Shown: piece after piece, positions 33,110 through 47,094 of the stretch
Numbering within the stretch: the first letter of the stretch is position 1
Layout: every line of letters begins with the position of its first letter
Origin: Rotaria socialis
Lineage: Eukaryota > Rotifera > Eurotatoria > Philodinida > Philodinidae
Assembly (NCBI GenBank): GCA_905331475.1
Contig: CAJNYU010001438.1
Coordinates: forward strand, 1-64,000
Direction: 5' to 3'
Length of the DNA: 64,000 nucleotides
Position numbers and translations under genes: made by a program
Notes under the pieces: model-generated
What the model was told of the DNA's origin: nothing
Seen by the model: the letters and a program-made list of their open reading frames with translations, nothing else
Databases searched by the model: none

Positions 33110-35907
33110 ATGAATCGTATGAGACCAGCAGCAATTACACCAAATCCAGCAGTTACGACTAAATCGCCAGCTACCATACTAGACGGTAGAGATTTTGACG
33201 TCTCCTCAAGTATTTTGAAAGCAAATATGGAGATGACTTCATCTACAGATGAACATTCGGATGTGCGATTTTTTGATACTGCCCTAAAGTCGGCCTGTGA
33301 ACAAGGAGACCAATCAGCATCGAAAGCAGCTGATCAAATCGAAGCCGATAAAAACGAGGCACGCCAAATTATTGCCAATCATGCTGTCGATCCACTTGAA
33401 ATGTTGCACCTTGGTAAGTTAGTCGTTTGTGAAAAGTCGATTGAAATCGTTGTTTGCCGTTCTTTCTGTAAAACAGAGAATATTCATATGATTTCTTTTT
33501 TGGATTTTAGTTGACCATTGGATTCAACAATTACTTGGGGAATTTCTGCAAAAGCGTGATCATTTTAAATACAAACTGAAAGAAAAATGGGAAAAACAAG
33601 AATTATTTGTGAATCATGAACATAATAATAAAACACGCACAACTTATTTTGTTGTTAAAGGACTACAAGAAGCTTTGAACGGTGTTTTATCACGATCATC
33701 ATTTGAAGAAACTACTGATTATATTACAAAGCTTGAATGTAAAAATCATAATGTAAATGAACTGAAAGAAAAATTTAATGAATTAAGTGAACAGTATTTT
33801 AAAATTATCGATTCATTGGAGTACATTGATCGGGAAACAAAAGGCTATAATATCCATATCAAAAGTCTTAGAGATTCACTAATGACTCTAAAAGCACTGA
33901 ATGACAAAGTTACGCATACAATATGTATTATTGGTTTGGAAAAGGCTGGTAAATCGACATTTATCAATGCACTTACTGGCTTTGAACTGTTGCCGACAGC
34001 AAGTGAGCGTTGCACACAAATACGTACTGTGTTGAAACCACCATTGCAAAATCAATTACAAAGATTTGCGACAATCACGTATTATAATGATCAAGAATTT
34101 AAAATTTATTTTGATAAAATGGTAAAGAAAACTGATGAAAGTAATGAACAATTTGAAAGACGAAAACGCGAAGTGATTGAAGAACGTGAAGTTTTGAAAA
34201 CGAAATTCCCACAAGAACATTTCGATGTTAATGCGTACGATATGAAGTCCAATGAAGCTGAAAAGAAAAGGGTTATTAGTTCATTACATAATTACATTAA
34301 AGGCGAATTGTATGTTAATATTATTAAAGAAATTTCAATTTACACGGATAAACTACCAGGTAAGGAAAATGCAATTGTTTTTCTTTGTTAACTACACATG
34401 ACCGTTACGTTATCGGGGACAACCACGTTTTCAAAAGATAACATTGTTAAAGACAGGAGAATCTAAAAGTATTACCGGGAGTATATTCTGTTTCCAAATG
34501 AAAAGCTCGAGGAATCATTCTGTTGTATGTAGTGGCAGGAAAATCCTTGATAGAGAGCAGTGCTCTAAAAAAATGTCAAATTATTTTGTAATTTTTCTTT
34601 TCGTAGGTGAAAATTATGAGTTATTGGATGTACCGGGCTTTGATTCACCAATTAAAGAGCACCGTGATGCTGGTCTACGTGCAATTGCTACGGCAGATGC
34701 ATTCTTATTTCTTAGCAATGGCCAATCACCCAGTCTGACTGACCCACAAATATGTCTCTTGCATGAAATTCAAACACATCATTATGAAGCTATGCAACGT
34801 GCCTTTGGTATTTTAACAAAACTGGATTTGTGCTCAACACGAGCAATATATTTGGAGCATTATGAGAAATGCAAAGGTGAATTAATTGATAAACTTTTTA
34901 ATCCGTCACGTATTTTTGCTGCATGTCCACGACTAGAACTATTAGAAGAGGGTTCTGATGAATATAGAGCGATTGATGGAAAACTCCGACATTTCGATAA
35001 TTTAAAAAATGGTTTCGAACTAGCTAAAGCCGCATTAAATGCATTTATTGAGTATGAATTACCAAAAACACATTTGAATCAATTGCTTGATTTAGGCAAA
35101 ACACGATTGTTTCGTTTTGTTAATGAAGCTCTTGAAATAGTGAGACAAAAACAACTATTACCAGAAAATCTAGCTATTATGTCAATTGATGAATATCTCA
35201 AAGTGCATAATACTGAACATTGGGATCGATATTACTATGAAGATCGTTTCAAGCCAACATTTGCCAAAGCTAATGAATGGCATTCAACAATAGTAACGAG
35301 AGATCGATCAAAATTTATTAATGATACTAAACAGAAATTTCATGATTGCTTTCTTGAGTTGACAAAAGAATTCATGCAGCCCCAACAACGAATCGACAAA
35401 TTAATGTATGAAGTTTACGGCTACACAAAGCTTATATTGAACGCGCATCCACCTGATAATATCCAACGCGAAAAATTATCATTCGAATTAGAGAGTATTG
35501 TTGATAAAACATCAGATCATTTGGCACAACATTTTTATCATAGTTACGTTTGTGAACTAGAAAGTATTCTAAACGAGATATCACCTGAAGAAAAAGATTT
35601 GTATCGAACAAAATTATCATTAGAACAGTGTAGATATGAAGTGCATGCGTTGATCTTTCGTATTTGCCGTCCGGTGATTATGGCAGCTCTGAGATATTCA
35701 CGTTCGGATTTTCATTGTAAAGAAGAAGCTATTAGAGAATTGATATATATTGCACCGATTGTAGCATACAAAATCGTGAATGATAGAACACAAGATAAGC
35801 GTGGAGAACTTGCTTTAATGATACCAAATCTAGCTGAACTATTACTTAAAGGTGGAAATGGAACTTGTGAAAGACTGATTCAATCACTTTTTGTAAGAGA
35901 AGAATAG
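33110..35907 (+). CDS. Dynamin-like large GTPase, three exons
   Basis: Exons 33110-33413, 33511-34359 and 34607-35907 join in frame (introns 97 and 247 bp, both GT-AG) to about 817 residues. The GTPase motifs are G1 GLEKAGKST, a G2 Thr in SERCTQIRT, G3 DVPGFDSP and G4 LTKLD. The N-terminal 250 residues are largely helical and the C-terminal 400 residues are helical, as in dynamin-family stalks. No PH or PRD domain or clear membrane helix is seen. It probably hydrolyses GTP to remodel membranes. It resembles the divergent or bacterial-like dynamin group more than classical dynamin-1 or mitofusin, but this is an impression. The gene looks intact. Confidence 0.85.
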
Positions 35908-37683
35908 TAAATGTGTGTACATATTTTGATATATAGTATTTCTATTCTTTCTTTTCTCTTCTCCTCCCTTTTTTTTGTCGATTTTTCTAGAAACTATTTT
36001 TTGCCGTTCAAGTATATCCTACAAAACAAGTGGCACTAAGCCAAAGAATAACCATTTTCATTTTCTTCTCTGATAAAGAACCCTGTGTGGGTTAATAAAG
36101 TTTGTTCAAATTAAAACAAAGTAATAAAAAGGAAATAAAGTCTTTGACCAATTGATAAAAACTGTAAGTTTTCTCAAAAGATAGATGAAGTGAATTTCAG
36201 ATTATTCCAAAAAAAGAGAACAACAGTTTTTCTTTACTAGTCCAACACAAGTAAATCATGATTTCTTTTGATTGTTAAGACAGTAAATATTTCTCATTTC
36301 AAATAAATATTACTCATATTCAGTGCTCACAGGCTGACTATTGAGAAAAGCATAAGTTATAAGCAAACTATTTTATCAATCTTAATTTAATTAGAAAATC
36401 AAACAAGAGAGGATACTGACGGTCGATGAGAAACCAGTGAAGTTTAGATCAAATGAACAATGAAAAATAAATCAATAAAATATTTTTCCTCTTTTTTAAT
36501 AGTTGTTTCAATCATTGAGCGTGAAGAGCAAGAAGGAAAAAACTCATTCCGAGCTATTCAAACGGCTCGGAGTGGATAGGAGTGAATGGGAATGGATATA
36601 AATGGCTTCAAATTAATCGATATGAATTAGTGCTATGAATTGATTGAAACCATCCACGAACATTGCAATCCATTATAAAGATTATTGTCGCTATTTTCCA
36701 ACTGCTTTGACTGAAGGGAATCTGCTGAAAGCCGTTATAATCGTTTGGGTGTGGGTGTATGGGCTATTTCATTCACACCTTCGCTCTTGCATTAGTCAAA
36801 TTATTTTTGTTGTTCCTCATGAAAGCCATTAACATTATTCAAATTTTCATCTTAGCGGAATACGCCTCTAAGAATCATATTCATAGATATTGAAATACAA
36901 CTTTACCATAGAATCAACATGAAAATACTAATTTGGTTGAAAAATAAATTTCTAAGTAGAATTCCAATTTCGGAACAAAAATAAGGTGATACCATGAAGT
37001 ACGCAGACGCTTAGCAGTATAATTTAATAACTTATCAATAATCTTGAAGTCTAATACTTCTAGTTAGGCAAGAAGGCTGAGGAAAGCTTCTGAGTATCTA
37101 GATGATTCATTTGACTAGAACTCTTCATGAGTAGAACCAATTAATGGTGTTTTATATTTCAATCCTACAGATATAATGCTGTCAGTATTTGATTCATGAT
37201 GATTGTTTCTTCTCTGTTGAAAACTATGATATACTTACTGATCATCAACGATATACTGAAGAGAATTAACAGATGTAAAGCTCGTTTATTCGCCATATTT
37301 AACTGGGGATGTAGAACATGTGTCGTTGCAAATAAAATTTGTGTATGCAGTTTATAAGCAAGATTAGCTTTATATATCAAACTTGAGGGTGTGGGTGTGG
37401 GTGTTCTGAACGACAATACACATACCCGCACCCTCAAGGCATCTTTCTAAAGAAAAATTCTTAAATATGGATTGATACTAAATAGTGTCAAAATTGAAAC
37501 AGTAGATACTAAACAAAAGTTTTTCCTTTACTAACAGTTATATATTTTTTGATGACTTGAATGCTTGCGTTTTTTCAGCTACTTTTAGCGCAGTATAGAT
37601 CAATTAGTCCATCATCCACAAAAAAATTATTAGTGTGATACAAAAAAAAATTGAAATGTACAGAGTTTTAATGTAATAAAAGA
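35908..37683. other. Intergenic DNA between convergent genes
   Basis: Holds a degraded hairpin element at 36745-36780 (TTGGGTGTGGGTGTATGG ... ATTCACACC) and the complete one at 37382-37438. No gene is supported. Confidence 0.5.
37382..37438. repeat. Telomere-like G-rich hairpin element, well preserved
   Basis: CTTGAGGGTGTGGGTGTGGG, a short loop, then CATACCCGCACCCTCAAGG. The terminal CTTGAGGG/CCCTCAAG pairing extends the stem beyond the telomere-like part and defines the outer ends of the family. Confidence 0.8.
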
Positions 37684-40265
37684 TCATGCTTTTGCCTTTT
37701 TATCAACATTGTAAAGTGATTGAATGATTGTCTGAAATTGTTTTCGAACATTATTTCGGCGTGTTTTGAGCGTAGTAGTAAGTAGACCATTTTCGAGTGA
37801 GAATGACTCAGATTGAATATAAATATTGCTGATTGTTTCAAAATATTTAAACTGATTGTCTTTTGCTAAGCGATTTAAATCATTTAATATGATCTGTTTC
37901 AATTTTTCGTCTTTGCAAAGTTCTGAGAATGGCATGGTTGCGTGCGCTGATTCGAAATTTTTTCGTACATACTCTTCATCTGGAATAACAATTGCTACTA
38001 CTGTTGCTTCTGTGGAAATTCCATCGACGAAAATTTGTGCAATCCATTGAGAACGACTATAAATATTTTCAAGACGTTCTGGGGCAATATATATACCTTG
38101 ATTCAACTTGAATATATGTTTTGTACGATCTATAATACGTAGCGCTCCATTACTTGTCCATTCGCCAACATCTCCTGTATGTAACCAACCATCTTTATCG
38201 ATTGCTTCACGGCTTTTTTCTTCATCATTGTAATAACCTAATAGGAAAGAATAAGCGTAGGCATAATTTTCTTGGAAATGAGCTGATTTAGCCAGAAATT
38301 AATTGTCGAAGAGAAGATTATCTCACTCATGGAAAAGTCTTTCGAAGTATTGTTTTACTTTTAGTTGTTCAACACCTTCTTTGTCAATTGCGCTAAAATT
38401 TCTCTAGTTTTGAAGTAAAACATTCTAATAGGTGAAACTGGCATGTATTGGGAAAGAAAACATCTCTGTTGTAAAAGCGCTTTGATACTTTACTATTTCC
38501 TAGTTATGTGTTACACGCTGATGTCGCATGTCACATACCTTTAAAGATGACCGGACCTCGAATACATATTTCTCCTTGATTCATGTCGCTTCGATAACTT
38601 GTATTTGGCACATCGATCAATTTAAGTTCGACAGTGACAACAGGTGAGCCAACTGTGTCAGAAGACATATCCACCGGGTGGGTAAGATTGGCACAAGCTG
38701 TCGACTCTGTTTGTCCATATCCGGTCATGATCGGTGTATCGAGTGCAATACGGAAAAAATGCAAAACATCCGATGTAATAGGTGCCGATCCAACAAATAT
38801 CGCTTTTACTTCACCACCGAATAATTTTTTTACTTTACGAAAAACCAAGCGAGATAACCACCACGCGTCTTCCCTGTTTAATGCTTTTTGAACAAGGTAA
38901 TATTTTAATTTACTTTTAGTAACTTCAGCCATGACCTTATCGTAAACTTTGTAGAGAATGCGAGGTACAAGTGTAAGTTTAGTGGGTTTTACAATAGACA
39001 TATACTCAACAATTTTGTCTGTTGATGGACAAAATACCACTTGTCTACCGCGTAGAAAGAGTCCCAGAAGAATAAATTGCTCGAATATGTGAGCCATAGG
39101 TAATATTGAACAATGCCGCTTTGCAACGACTTCATTTATGTTAGCCTGTTCTACACGAAGAAGATTTCCTTTCGATGCTGCCAAATGATTTTCATGTGAT
39201 AGCATTACAATTTTAGGGTCACCTAAAAGCAAATAATAAATTATTTTTGTCCACGTTCAGATAAATTCAATGAAAATCATGTTTTCAGTGAGATTATATA
39301 AATAATTTAAGTTTGCAAAAATTCGAGATAGTAGTATTCATTGTAATAACTGCCAGAAACACTAACTAGTTAAACTCAGCATGCTTTTCATACGATGCTT
39401 ATTTGATCTTACCTGTTGTTCCACTTGTCATAATGAATGTTGCAATACTTTCTGGGTCGATGGTCGGTCTTTCACGTATATCATATTTTGTGATCGTTTT
39501 TAAGATTGATGAGATGCTTCGTATTTTATCATGTTTGTTGCAGTCTATATCATCCATCACAATGATCTGTTTAATTTGTTCATTTTTTAATAGCTCATCT
39601 TCAAATGATTTAATACGTTCGATGTTTTCCACAACAAGTACGTCGGTTTTAGTTCGATCAAGTAGACTCATAATAGTCGCAGAATCATAGCTGGTATAGA
39701 GATTTACCAGAGTAAATCCATACATAGAGCATCCCTGTTGAACGAATAGATATTCAGGTCGATTCGCTGAAACAATGGCTACTCTTGACTTCATTGGTGT
39801 CAGTTTTCCAACTGTCCATAAATATGAACCGATGATACGACTGCGTTCAATTACTGTCGAATAGGACAGCCATTTTATTGGTTCTGTGCTGTTCAATGGT
39901 TGTACAATACCTACACAAGGACCATCGTTTGAAGTAGCACAACCTTCATATAAAGCGTCACCGAGTGTTCGTGCATTTGGACAAATTGTTTTATACAATG
40001 TCCAAATGTCATGATTTTTGTACAATGTACATCGTCGAGTATGTTCAATGGGATCGGTTTCATATGATTGGTGTTTCAAATCGATCCCATCATCATGTAA
40101 TTTTTGGATGCGTGTTTGATAATTGCGTGAGTGCTCAAACAGAACTGTAAATCGTCGAAACACTGGTATAATATAGACAGGTCTTGATTTTGAAAGTAAA
40201 CACAGCATCCGCGTTTTTGCTGCTCGAACCTTCCAATGCAATCTATAAAATACACTGTAAATCAA
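37684..40265 (-). CDS. Long-chain acyl-CoA synthetase (ACSL family)
   Basis: Three exons (40265-39413, 39222-38539, 38237-37684) join in phase to about 696 residues, the usual ACSL size. Visible motifs are TSGTTGDPKIVMLSH (AMP-binding P-loop, created across the first intron), CSILPMAHIFEQ, GYGQTES, GWLHTGDVGEW (across the second intron) and DRTKHIFKLNQGIYIAPERLEN (fatty-acid signature and catalytic region). It activates long-chain fatty acids with ATP and CoA at ER, peroxisomal or mitochondrial membranes. The N-terminus is basic and moderately hydrophobic, a possible membrane anchor. The start is the first Met of the frame. An acceptor-like site at about 40243 leaves an upstream exon possible. 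Confidence 0.9.
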
Positions 40266-43200
40266 ACTAACATCAAAATTGAACCTTCAAATTATGAATG
40301 TCCAATGTATTTTTATGCAAGGATGCGTATGAGATCAGAAGAGAGAATAGTCAACGTCACAGAAATGGTTAATAATATGTAGTTATAATAGAAAGAATAC
40401 TAAAGCATATATGATAAGGACAGACGACAGGAGAACGTTAAATATCATGCACGAGTAGTCAATTCAATCAAGCAAAGAGAGTAGATAGTAGTATTCAATA
40501 AGCCCCACTGGTACGTAAACTATCATTTCACAAACAGTTATTAATATCAGACTTTGATTCTCAAAAGGCTTAGTCAGATTTTAGACTTCAAAAATATTTC
40601 AAACGATAATTTTTGCTATACTAGAACACCTATAGTAGTGTACATACATTTGATACAAAAACAAGATTAAGATGATTAGTTATAAGATTATCGTCATCAC
40701 GCTATGAAAATTGTAGTACGATCGATCATTAGTAAATGTTTCTCTTGATTGTTGACTGGAGTTATTAAAAAATCTTGCGAAGCTTTTCCGATTCTGCAAT
40801 AAATCGAACTATTTGATTCTCTTGAATATATGCATCGCGTGTCAAAAAATTTAACTTTTCTGTTCGAATTAAGATTCCAAATGTGATGTTCATAAAGCTT
40901 GCAATTTCTGTTAACAACCATTGACTTACTGCTGAATGCCATCAATGGAGTTTTTTTGAATATTGTATAAACATAGCGAGTAGTACAGATAGGTTGAAAT
41001 AGTAAAAATCTAAGCTCTCTATTTATTGTGTATACAAAACGACTCCAAAAATACTTACTCGCATTTCTTTCTTTTCTAGGGCAATAATTTTGAAAGAAAA
41101 AAAAATACAAAACATGTGCATCTCTTTGCAAAACAGAACAACAAGAAAAGAAGAATATGCTGCCAGCTTGATCGTTTGCTAGTTGTAGACGTATTTTTTC
41201 TACAAGGTCGTCCTTGGCTCAACGAAGGCTATAGACAGAAAGAAATAAAAGCGCTACGTGTGTACGCGATGCGTTGTACTACTATTCTTTTACGATATTA
41301 CGCACTCGCGGTGAATCATCGAAAAAATACTACATGATATTTATTGGCTGATAATAATCATGCAACAATGGGAAGGCATTTTGTCGATTTTTTCAAGAAG
41401 TTCCAAAGAAAAAAGTCATAGAAAAATTCAAACATTCGAAATATTTATTTGTAACACTCTTTCTCAAGAAGCTTGCCATTGCAATTCATATGAACATTGT
41501 CAACAATGAGTATCAGAAAAACAAAAGAATAACGCATAAACATGTCGATGATATATAATATTATTGTTGTATTCATTTTATTTACTGCTATCGACTATGC
41601 TATTTGAGACGATCAATGATAATTGTTACTGTTGTACGTCCATTTTTCTGTAATCATTGATGGTTCTGATGATAGAAAAAAAATCCTTTCGAGATATATT
41701 CACCATAGATTGATTCAACAGTAGCGTTACGTTGGAATAAATCATTTTGGTTTTTTGATAACAGCTATTTGTTGCTGTGTGCCATCAGTATTTCGTGATA
41801 ATATCGTATAAGTTGGATGAATATGAAAGAGTGCTCGACGAATTTTGAGAAGTTTTCTTCAAAAGATAATAAGAAAAGTTATTTCTTAGCAATTCACGTT
41901 GCCTGTTCGAATTATTTTAGTAGTGATAATTTTTCCAACAATAGTTCGTCAAAAGCGGCGTGTACTAACGCGCACCTGACACCACTAGAGAAAAACCTAA
42001 ATACCGTGAGTATGCTATGTATAGCTTTGCTCTGTCGTTTATTTCATCCCTAGTTTGTCCATTTACTTGCGATTTTAAAAGCTCTACTTGCTGGAGGCAC
42101 TCACGAAAAATAAATGTTATGTCGTTTTAATTGTAGACACCCCCCCCCCCCCCCAAGTTATTCCTTTAGCTCTTTTAATCCTTTCCGTCTGTCTGAAACA
42201 AATGACAAGGCGTAAATATTTGAATGCTTTAAAATCCTCCAACAGAATATCCTGAGTACCTAAAAATATAATATTCAATACCTCTTCACGTACGGTATAA
42301 AATTATATTCCTATGCTCGATATCTTGATCTCAACGAATACGAAACCGAAAAGATACAAAAATTAATATGATGTAAACGGACTATGTACGCTAAAATATT
42401 CTAGCATATTTTGCTGTATATTTTTGCATAAAATTACAACGATATAGAATTATTTTTTCATGGACCTACGGAAATCCATCATGCTGTGCTAATTTTCCAA
42501 AACAATTGTTTAAAATCTGAACCATTCTTACTAAGATATCTGCATCTTTTGACAAGGTTTCAATGACACTCAAATACCTAGTGTATTGTAGTCGCTGTAA
42601 CAAATCCAGAGCGTCGCTCTAAAGTGGTGCTAATGTGAATTCTATAGCGAATACCGATACTGCATACCGAGTGTGATACCTAATACCTGCTATTTGATAC
42701 GTGGCACTTGATAATATCATACAAGCCTGGAGGCAAGAAATCCCACTTAAAATTGATGCTTTTTTGTTAACTTTGATAACCGCAACCATCGACCTGAGTG
42801 GTCAAAATTTCTTCTCAATCGAACACTAAAATTATTCACAACGGACTGTATTAATAGAATGTTACAATAGTATAAGTCGTGTTTGCTAGTATTTTCATCG
42901 TTATTTCTTTCTTTGCCAAGGGAGATCTACGTAAAAGCTTCAATACTAATCTATTAAACAGTTCTATATCCAATTCTTCAGGTATAACTTAGAGTTCAGA
43001 TAATGAAGTGGTTCACAGAAATGTGTATTAAAGTAGCCTTGGCTTTCTGCATGGATCATAGTTAGACGAAAATATACTGCTTGTATATGGATACTAAAAT
43101 TGTCCGTAGTTCGTGCGCAATGATTTAGCTTATGGAAAAAGTCAAAAACCTATTGGCGAGAACGAAGCTACTGAGTTTCAAATATTCCTAGCTTTTCTTT

Positions 43201-44342
43201 GAGATCAAGCATATGTAGGACGTATCCATGTTCTGTGATTTTGAATTATACTCAAATTGACAACGAAGGACATGCGTAGTGTTATGTTTGTGTGCAAACA
43301 TTTCTAGTGGGAAAAGTAATTTGATCAGAGTATCGAGAAAAAACCGATGACGCTTCGAATTACTTTGACTCTTCTTTGTTAAAAATATTGTATGAAAAGC
43401 ATCAATTACTTGGTTAGAGCAAAAATCGACCTTCGAAATTAATTATGGAACTAAAAAAGAGTAGAAAAAAATGACAAAAATGAAATATTTATTATTCAAC
43501 GAAGAGAAATCACGAAAGGAGACTCAGAATGAGTGTATTTAGAAGCCCACAATACGTTTTGACTTTTCTCAAGGTTCTCATTAGTTGATTCATGTTGTCT
43601 GTTGGGTCTGATATTTAGAAAAGTCGAATAATAGAAAACCCATTCTATGGAAATAAGATAGTAAGTGAGCACATATTCTCAAAACCAAATCTTGTTTGTT
43701 CAGAATTTGATTACTGGAATTTCATCAGTGCGTCTCTGCACTTGCGCGTTATTTAGAGAGTCGTAGTCATATATTCGTATACTACTTCAGATGACAGTAA
43801 TTACTAGTTTATTACAATCTCACGCAGAATGAGCCACAACATTTCAAGTTTGTGAAATAGAATCTGTGCTGTTATTCAGTAAAAAGAACTCGAAAGAATC
43901 GTTCATGTTAAAAATAAGAGTGACTGCAAGCACTAAATATTACTAAAGACACAGAGTACTCCGCTTTGCCAATATTGACTTCAAAAGTAATGAAGAAAAG
44001 GCAAAAAGAAAAACACGAAAAATTCGTCAATTACTATACATCGCTATTTTAAAAACTTATTTCGAATATTTCATCCCGGGATTCATTTTATATAAAACTA
44101 TCAACACATATAGGACAGTCTTTTTCCCGTCAGGATCAATCTGTAGTTATTATATTCTCGATTTCATTGAAAAGTCGCACTGTAGAGAACGGAGTAGCTA
44201 ATGAAACCCGTATAGTAGATATGAACAGCAAGCTATAGGAATGCCGTAAGCACATGCTTTTTTTATCCTGTTCAACTTGTGTTCTCATGTTACATTGTTC
44301 AAGTGAAAGTGTGACTTTCATTAGCTGATTTTTAGAATAGAA
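40266..44342. other. Large intergenic region
   Basis: About 4 kb with no domain-bearing reading frame. It contains a C15 homopolymer at 42140-42154. The promoter regions of both flanking, divergently oriented genes must lie here, but no motif is obvious. Confidence 0.5.
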
Positions 44343-46326
44343 ATGTGCTCGAATCCAGTCATGATTTGTGAAGAAGAGAATGCTAAAAACTCAAATTCAA
44401 ATATTACATATCGACCTCTAGGAGACGACTCGAGATATGTTGTGCGTTATATTTCATCGTCATTCGTCAGAATACAACAACTGAAAACTGACTTTAATGC
44501 ACAACATCAGCACGAAAAAGGCGCACTTATTGAATTGAACGACAAACTTCGTTTGATGGTTGATTGCGCTCAACAGTTAGAATCACAAAATTCAAAATAC
44601 ATCACACAGTTGGCTGATTTACGACGATCATTGCTTGCCAGTGCTAATAGTAAAGAAAATGATCAACATAGCCGCCTACAAGCTGATATTATGCAAGTTC
44701 ATCATGATAAAGTTGCTTACGAATCGGAAATCGAAATTTTCCAATTGCAAGGTCATATATATCAGCAAATGATCCAGGTTCAAGAGCAATTGATTGGTGA
44801 AGATCGATTGAAATTAGAAAGAGTATTGAATCAATCTGCTTCTACTCTGGCGGAATTACGTGCATCATGTGTTGAATGGGAAAAAAACATTGGAAGTTTT
44901 CGTGCAACTCGTGAAGATACATTTCAAAAATATATGGCGCTTGCCAAAGATTGGTGTCTTATGAAGAAACGAACAAATGAATATAAGATCAGCCTAGAAA
45001 TGATGAAAATTAAAATTCAATTTTCCAAAACTTCAAATGCGTATGTACTACTATATGAGTATACTTTTCTAGTCGTATAGAGAAAACTTTTCCTTTTAAT
45101 TCTAGTAAAGTCGATTTATCTTCAATGGATATGTCTGATTTTGCTGGATACTGGAAGCTTGAATGGGAACAAATTGTCCAGAAAATACGTCATGATTTTG
45201 AAATCTTGTATGGAGCAATTCACCAAGAAACGGTTTGCTATTATGAAAAAAAAAGCGCGGAATTACAAGGCGAACTAGAACAAATAGTAGACTATCAAAA
45301 AGTTGACGTGGTAAAACATGTAGAAACTGTCGAAAAAATACAGACTGAGTATCAAGAAGTACAGAAGACATATTCCCACGAAAGCGCAATTCTACTAAAA
45401 TCAGAAGCATTATTCTGTGAGTAAAATATCATGTACCTCATCTTCTATTAGTTCTTTGATTAAAGCTAAATTAGAATCTGAATGGAAAGCCATCCAAATT
45501 CAAAATCAAGAGAAACTCGATGTACAATCAAATGATCTAGGTTATCTACATGAAAATATCATGATGATGGTGAGCAGTATCGAAGAAATGCAACGAAGGT
45601 TAGAAAAGTTGCTCCTAGTTGTAAAAGAGAACTCAATTTACTTTTTTGCTCAATATTTTTAGCAAAATCTGCTTAGAAAGTGAAATTATCATCTATCGTC
45701 ATATACTGGGCAAGAGTGACATATGTCAAATCGCTGAGACTACACTGGCAAAAGGCAGAAAATTCGTTGTACAATACGAATGTCATGGATCGATCAGTAT
45801 GGGTAAGAGTAAAATTTGAAGTAGAGAGAATGAAATCGTCTAATCAATATTTTGACTCTGTTTTCTTGTGACAACAGAATGTCCTCTCGATGGCACACAC
45901 ATCAGTTTGACGAATCAATCTGCCAATGCAGTTATTGATATTTCTAGATGGCAGTTGATACGACATGTTGACTCAAAGAATGTCCTTCAGTATAGACTAC
46001 CTGCTGGCCTTCGACTTAAACCAGGTAGTGAATTAAGACTCTATTCGAAGTTAGGCACTGAAGTTACTCAAGTGTCATCAAATGGTAGTACTTTTTCGCC
46101 ATCGTCATTCCAGAAGATTGTCTTAGATGATGTATATTCGATAGGTAAGTGTGTTTGTATTCAAGTTAGTCTACTGATTATTTTATTTTATCATTGGCTA
46201 GGTGTTGGTGACAGAATCGAAACATTGCTACTTAATGAAAATGGTGAAGAAAAAGCATCGTGTGTACAATCGGTGGCAGCTACTGGAGTAATAGTAAATG
46301 AGAACAGTAGAACCAAATTATTTTAA
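44343..46326 (+). CDS. Lamin-type intermediate filament protein
   Basis: Six exons join in frame (44343-45040, 45106-45420, 45452-45598, 45663-45802, 45878-46144, 46202-46326) to about 563 residues. The rod begins with ALIELNDKLRLMVDCAQQLE and ends with CLESEIIIYRHILG, the two conserved intermediate-filament rod ends. The span of about 350 residues fits the long lamin-type coil 1B. A lamin-tail Ig-fold domain follows (ISLTNQS..., LRLKPGSELRLYS, IGVGDRIETLLL). There is no C-terminal CaaX box and no clear nuclear localisation signal before the tail, which favours a cytoplasmic filament protein with a lamin tail. One inferred intron is only 31 nt and another 35-65 nt. Confidence 0.85.
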
Positions 46327-47094
46327 TGAACAAATAAATTGACAGTTTCTATTGAATTGGGCTGCTGACCTCTTGAAATATCTTACTTTAGCAATATTTA
46401 TATTATTATATAACACTGAATAAATAAATATGAAAAAGAAATTTTGAGTGTACATCTTTCATTATTCAATGGATCTATTCGAAAGTGTTATTGGCTATAT
46501 TTTACTATGCTTCTGGAAGAATTCACTATAAATCTTATTCTTAATATTACTTCTTCTCCGTATAAAAGAGCAGCTATCGAGCAGAGTATAAGCGTCAAAG
46601 CTAATCGACATGAGTTGTGCACATAAGCTTCCGAAGTCCACGAGATAGATGAAGAAACAAATCCATACTGATACTCACATTGCTGTCTATACACTTCATG
46701 CTTGCACACAAACTAGATCTAACCGAAAAGTGGTTGTTAAAAAAACGAAAACTACGAAGGTATCTTATTCAGTTTTGAATATAACTCTCAGAAATAAATC
46801 TATACCCTCTAGTTTTCTACTCTTCCATCTTCATTTATGTTGGCTTTTGTTAATTGATTGAATTTGTTGTTCACAACACTAGTTAGCATTTCAATGTTAC
46901 CAACAGCAACGTTCACTCTCATAGCCTCGACTTAGATCAAAAATCTACAAGATACAACAATGAACTTTAATATAACATATAATTGTAAACGATTTCTGCA
47001 ATAAAAAACGGACTTTAACAGGATTCAATGGAACAATATTCACTGATAACTCATTGATCACGCTGCACGTGCCCATCAGGATTACCCAGGAGAA
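46327..47094. other. Intergenic DNA
   Basis: Nothing recognised beyond short random frames. Confidence 0.4.

Noticed and set aside
42140..42154. Run of 15 C residues
   Set aside because: A homopolymer of uncertain length, prone to sequencing error; no associated feature.
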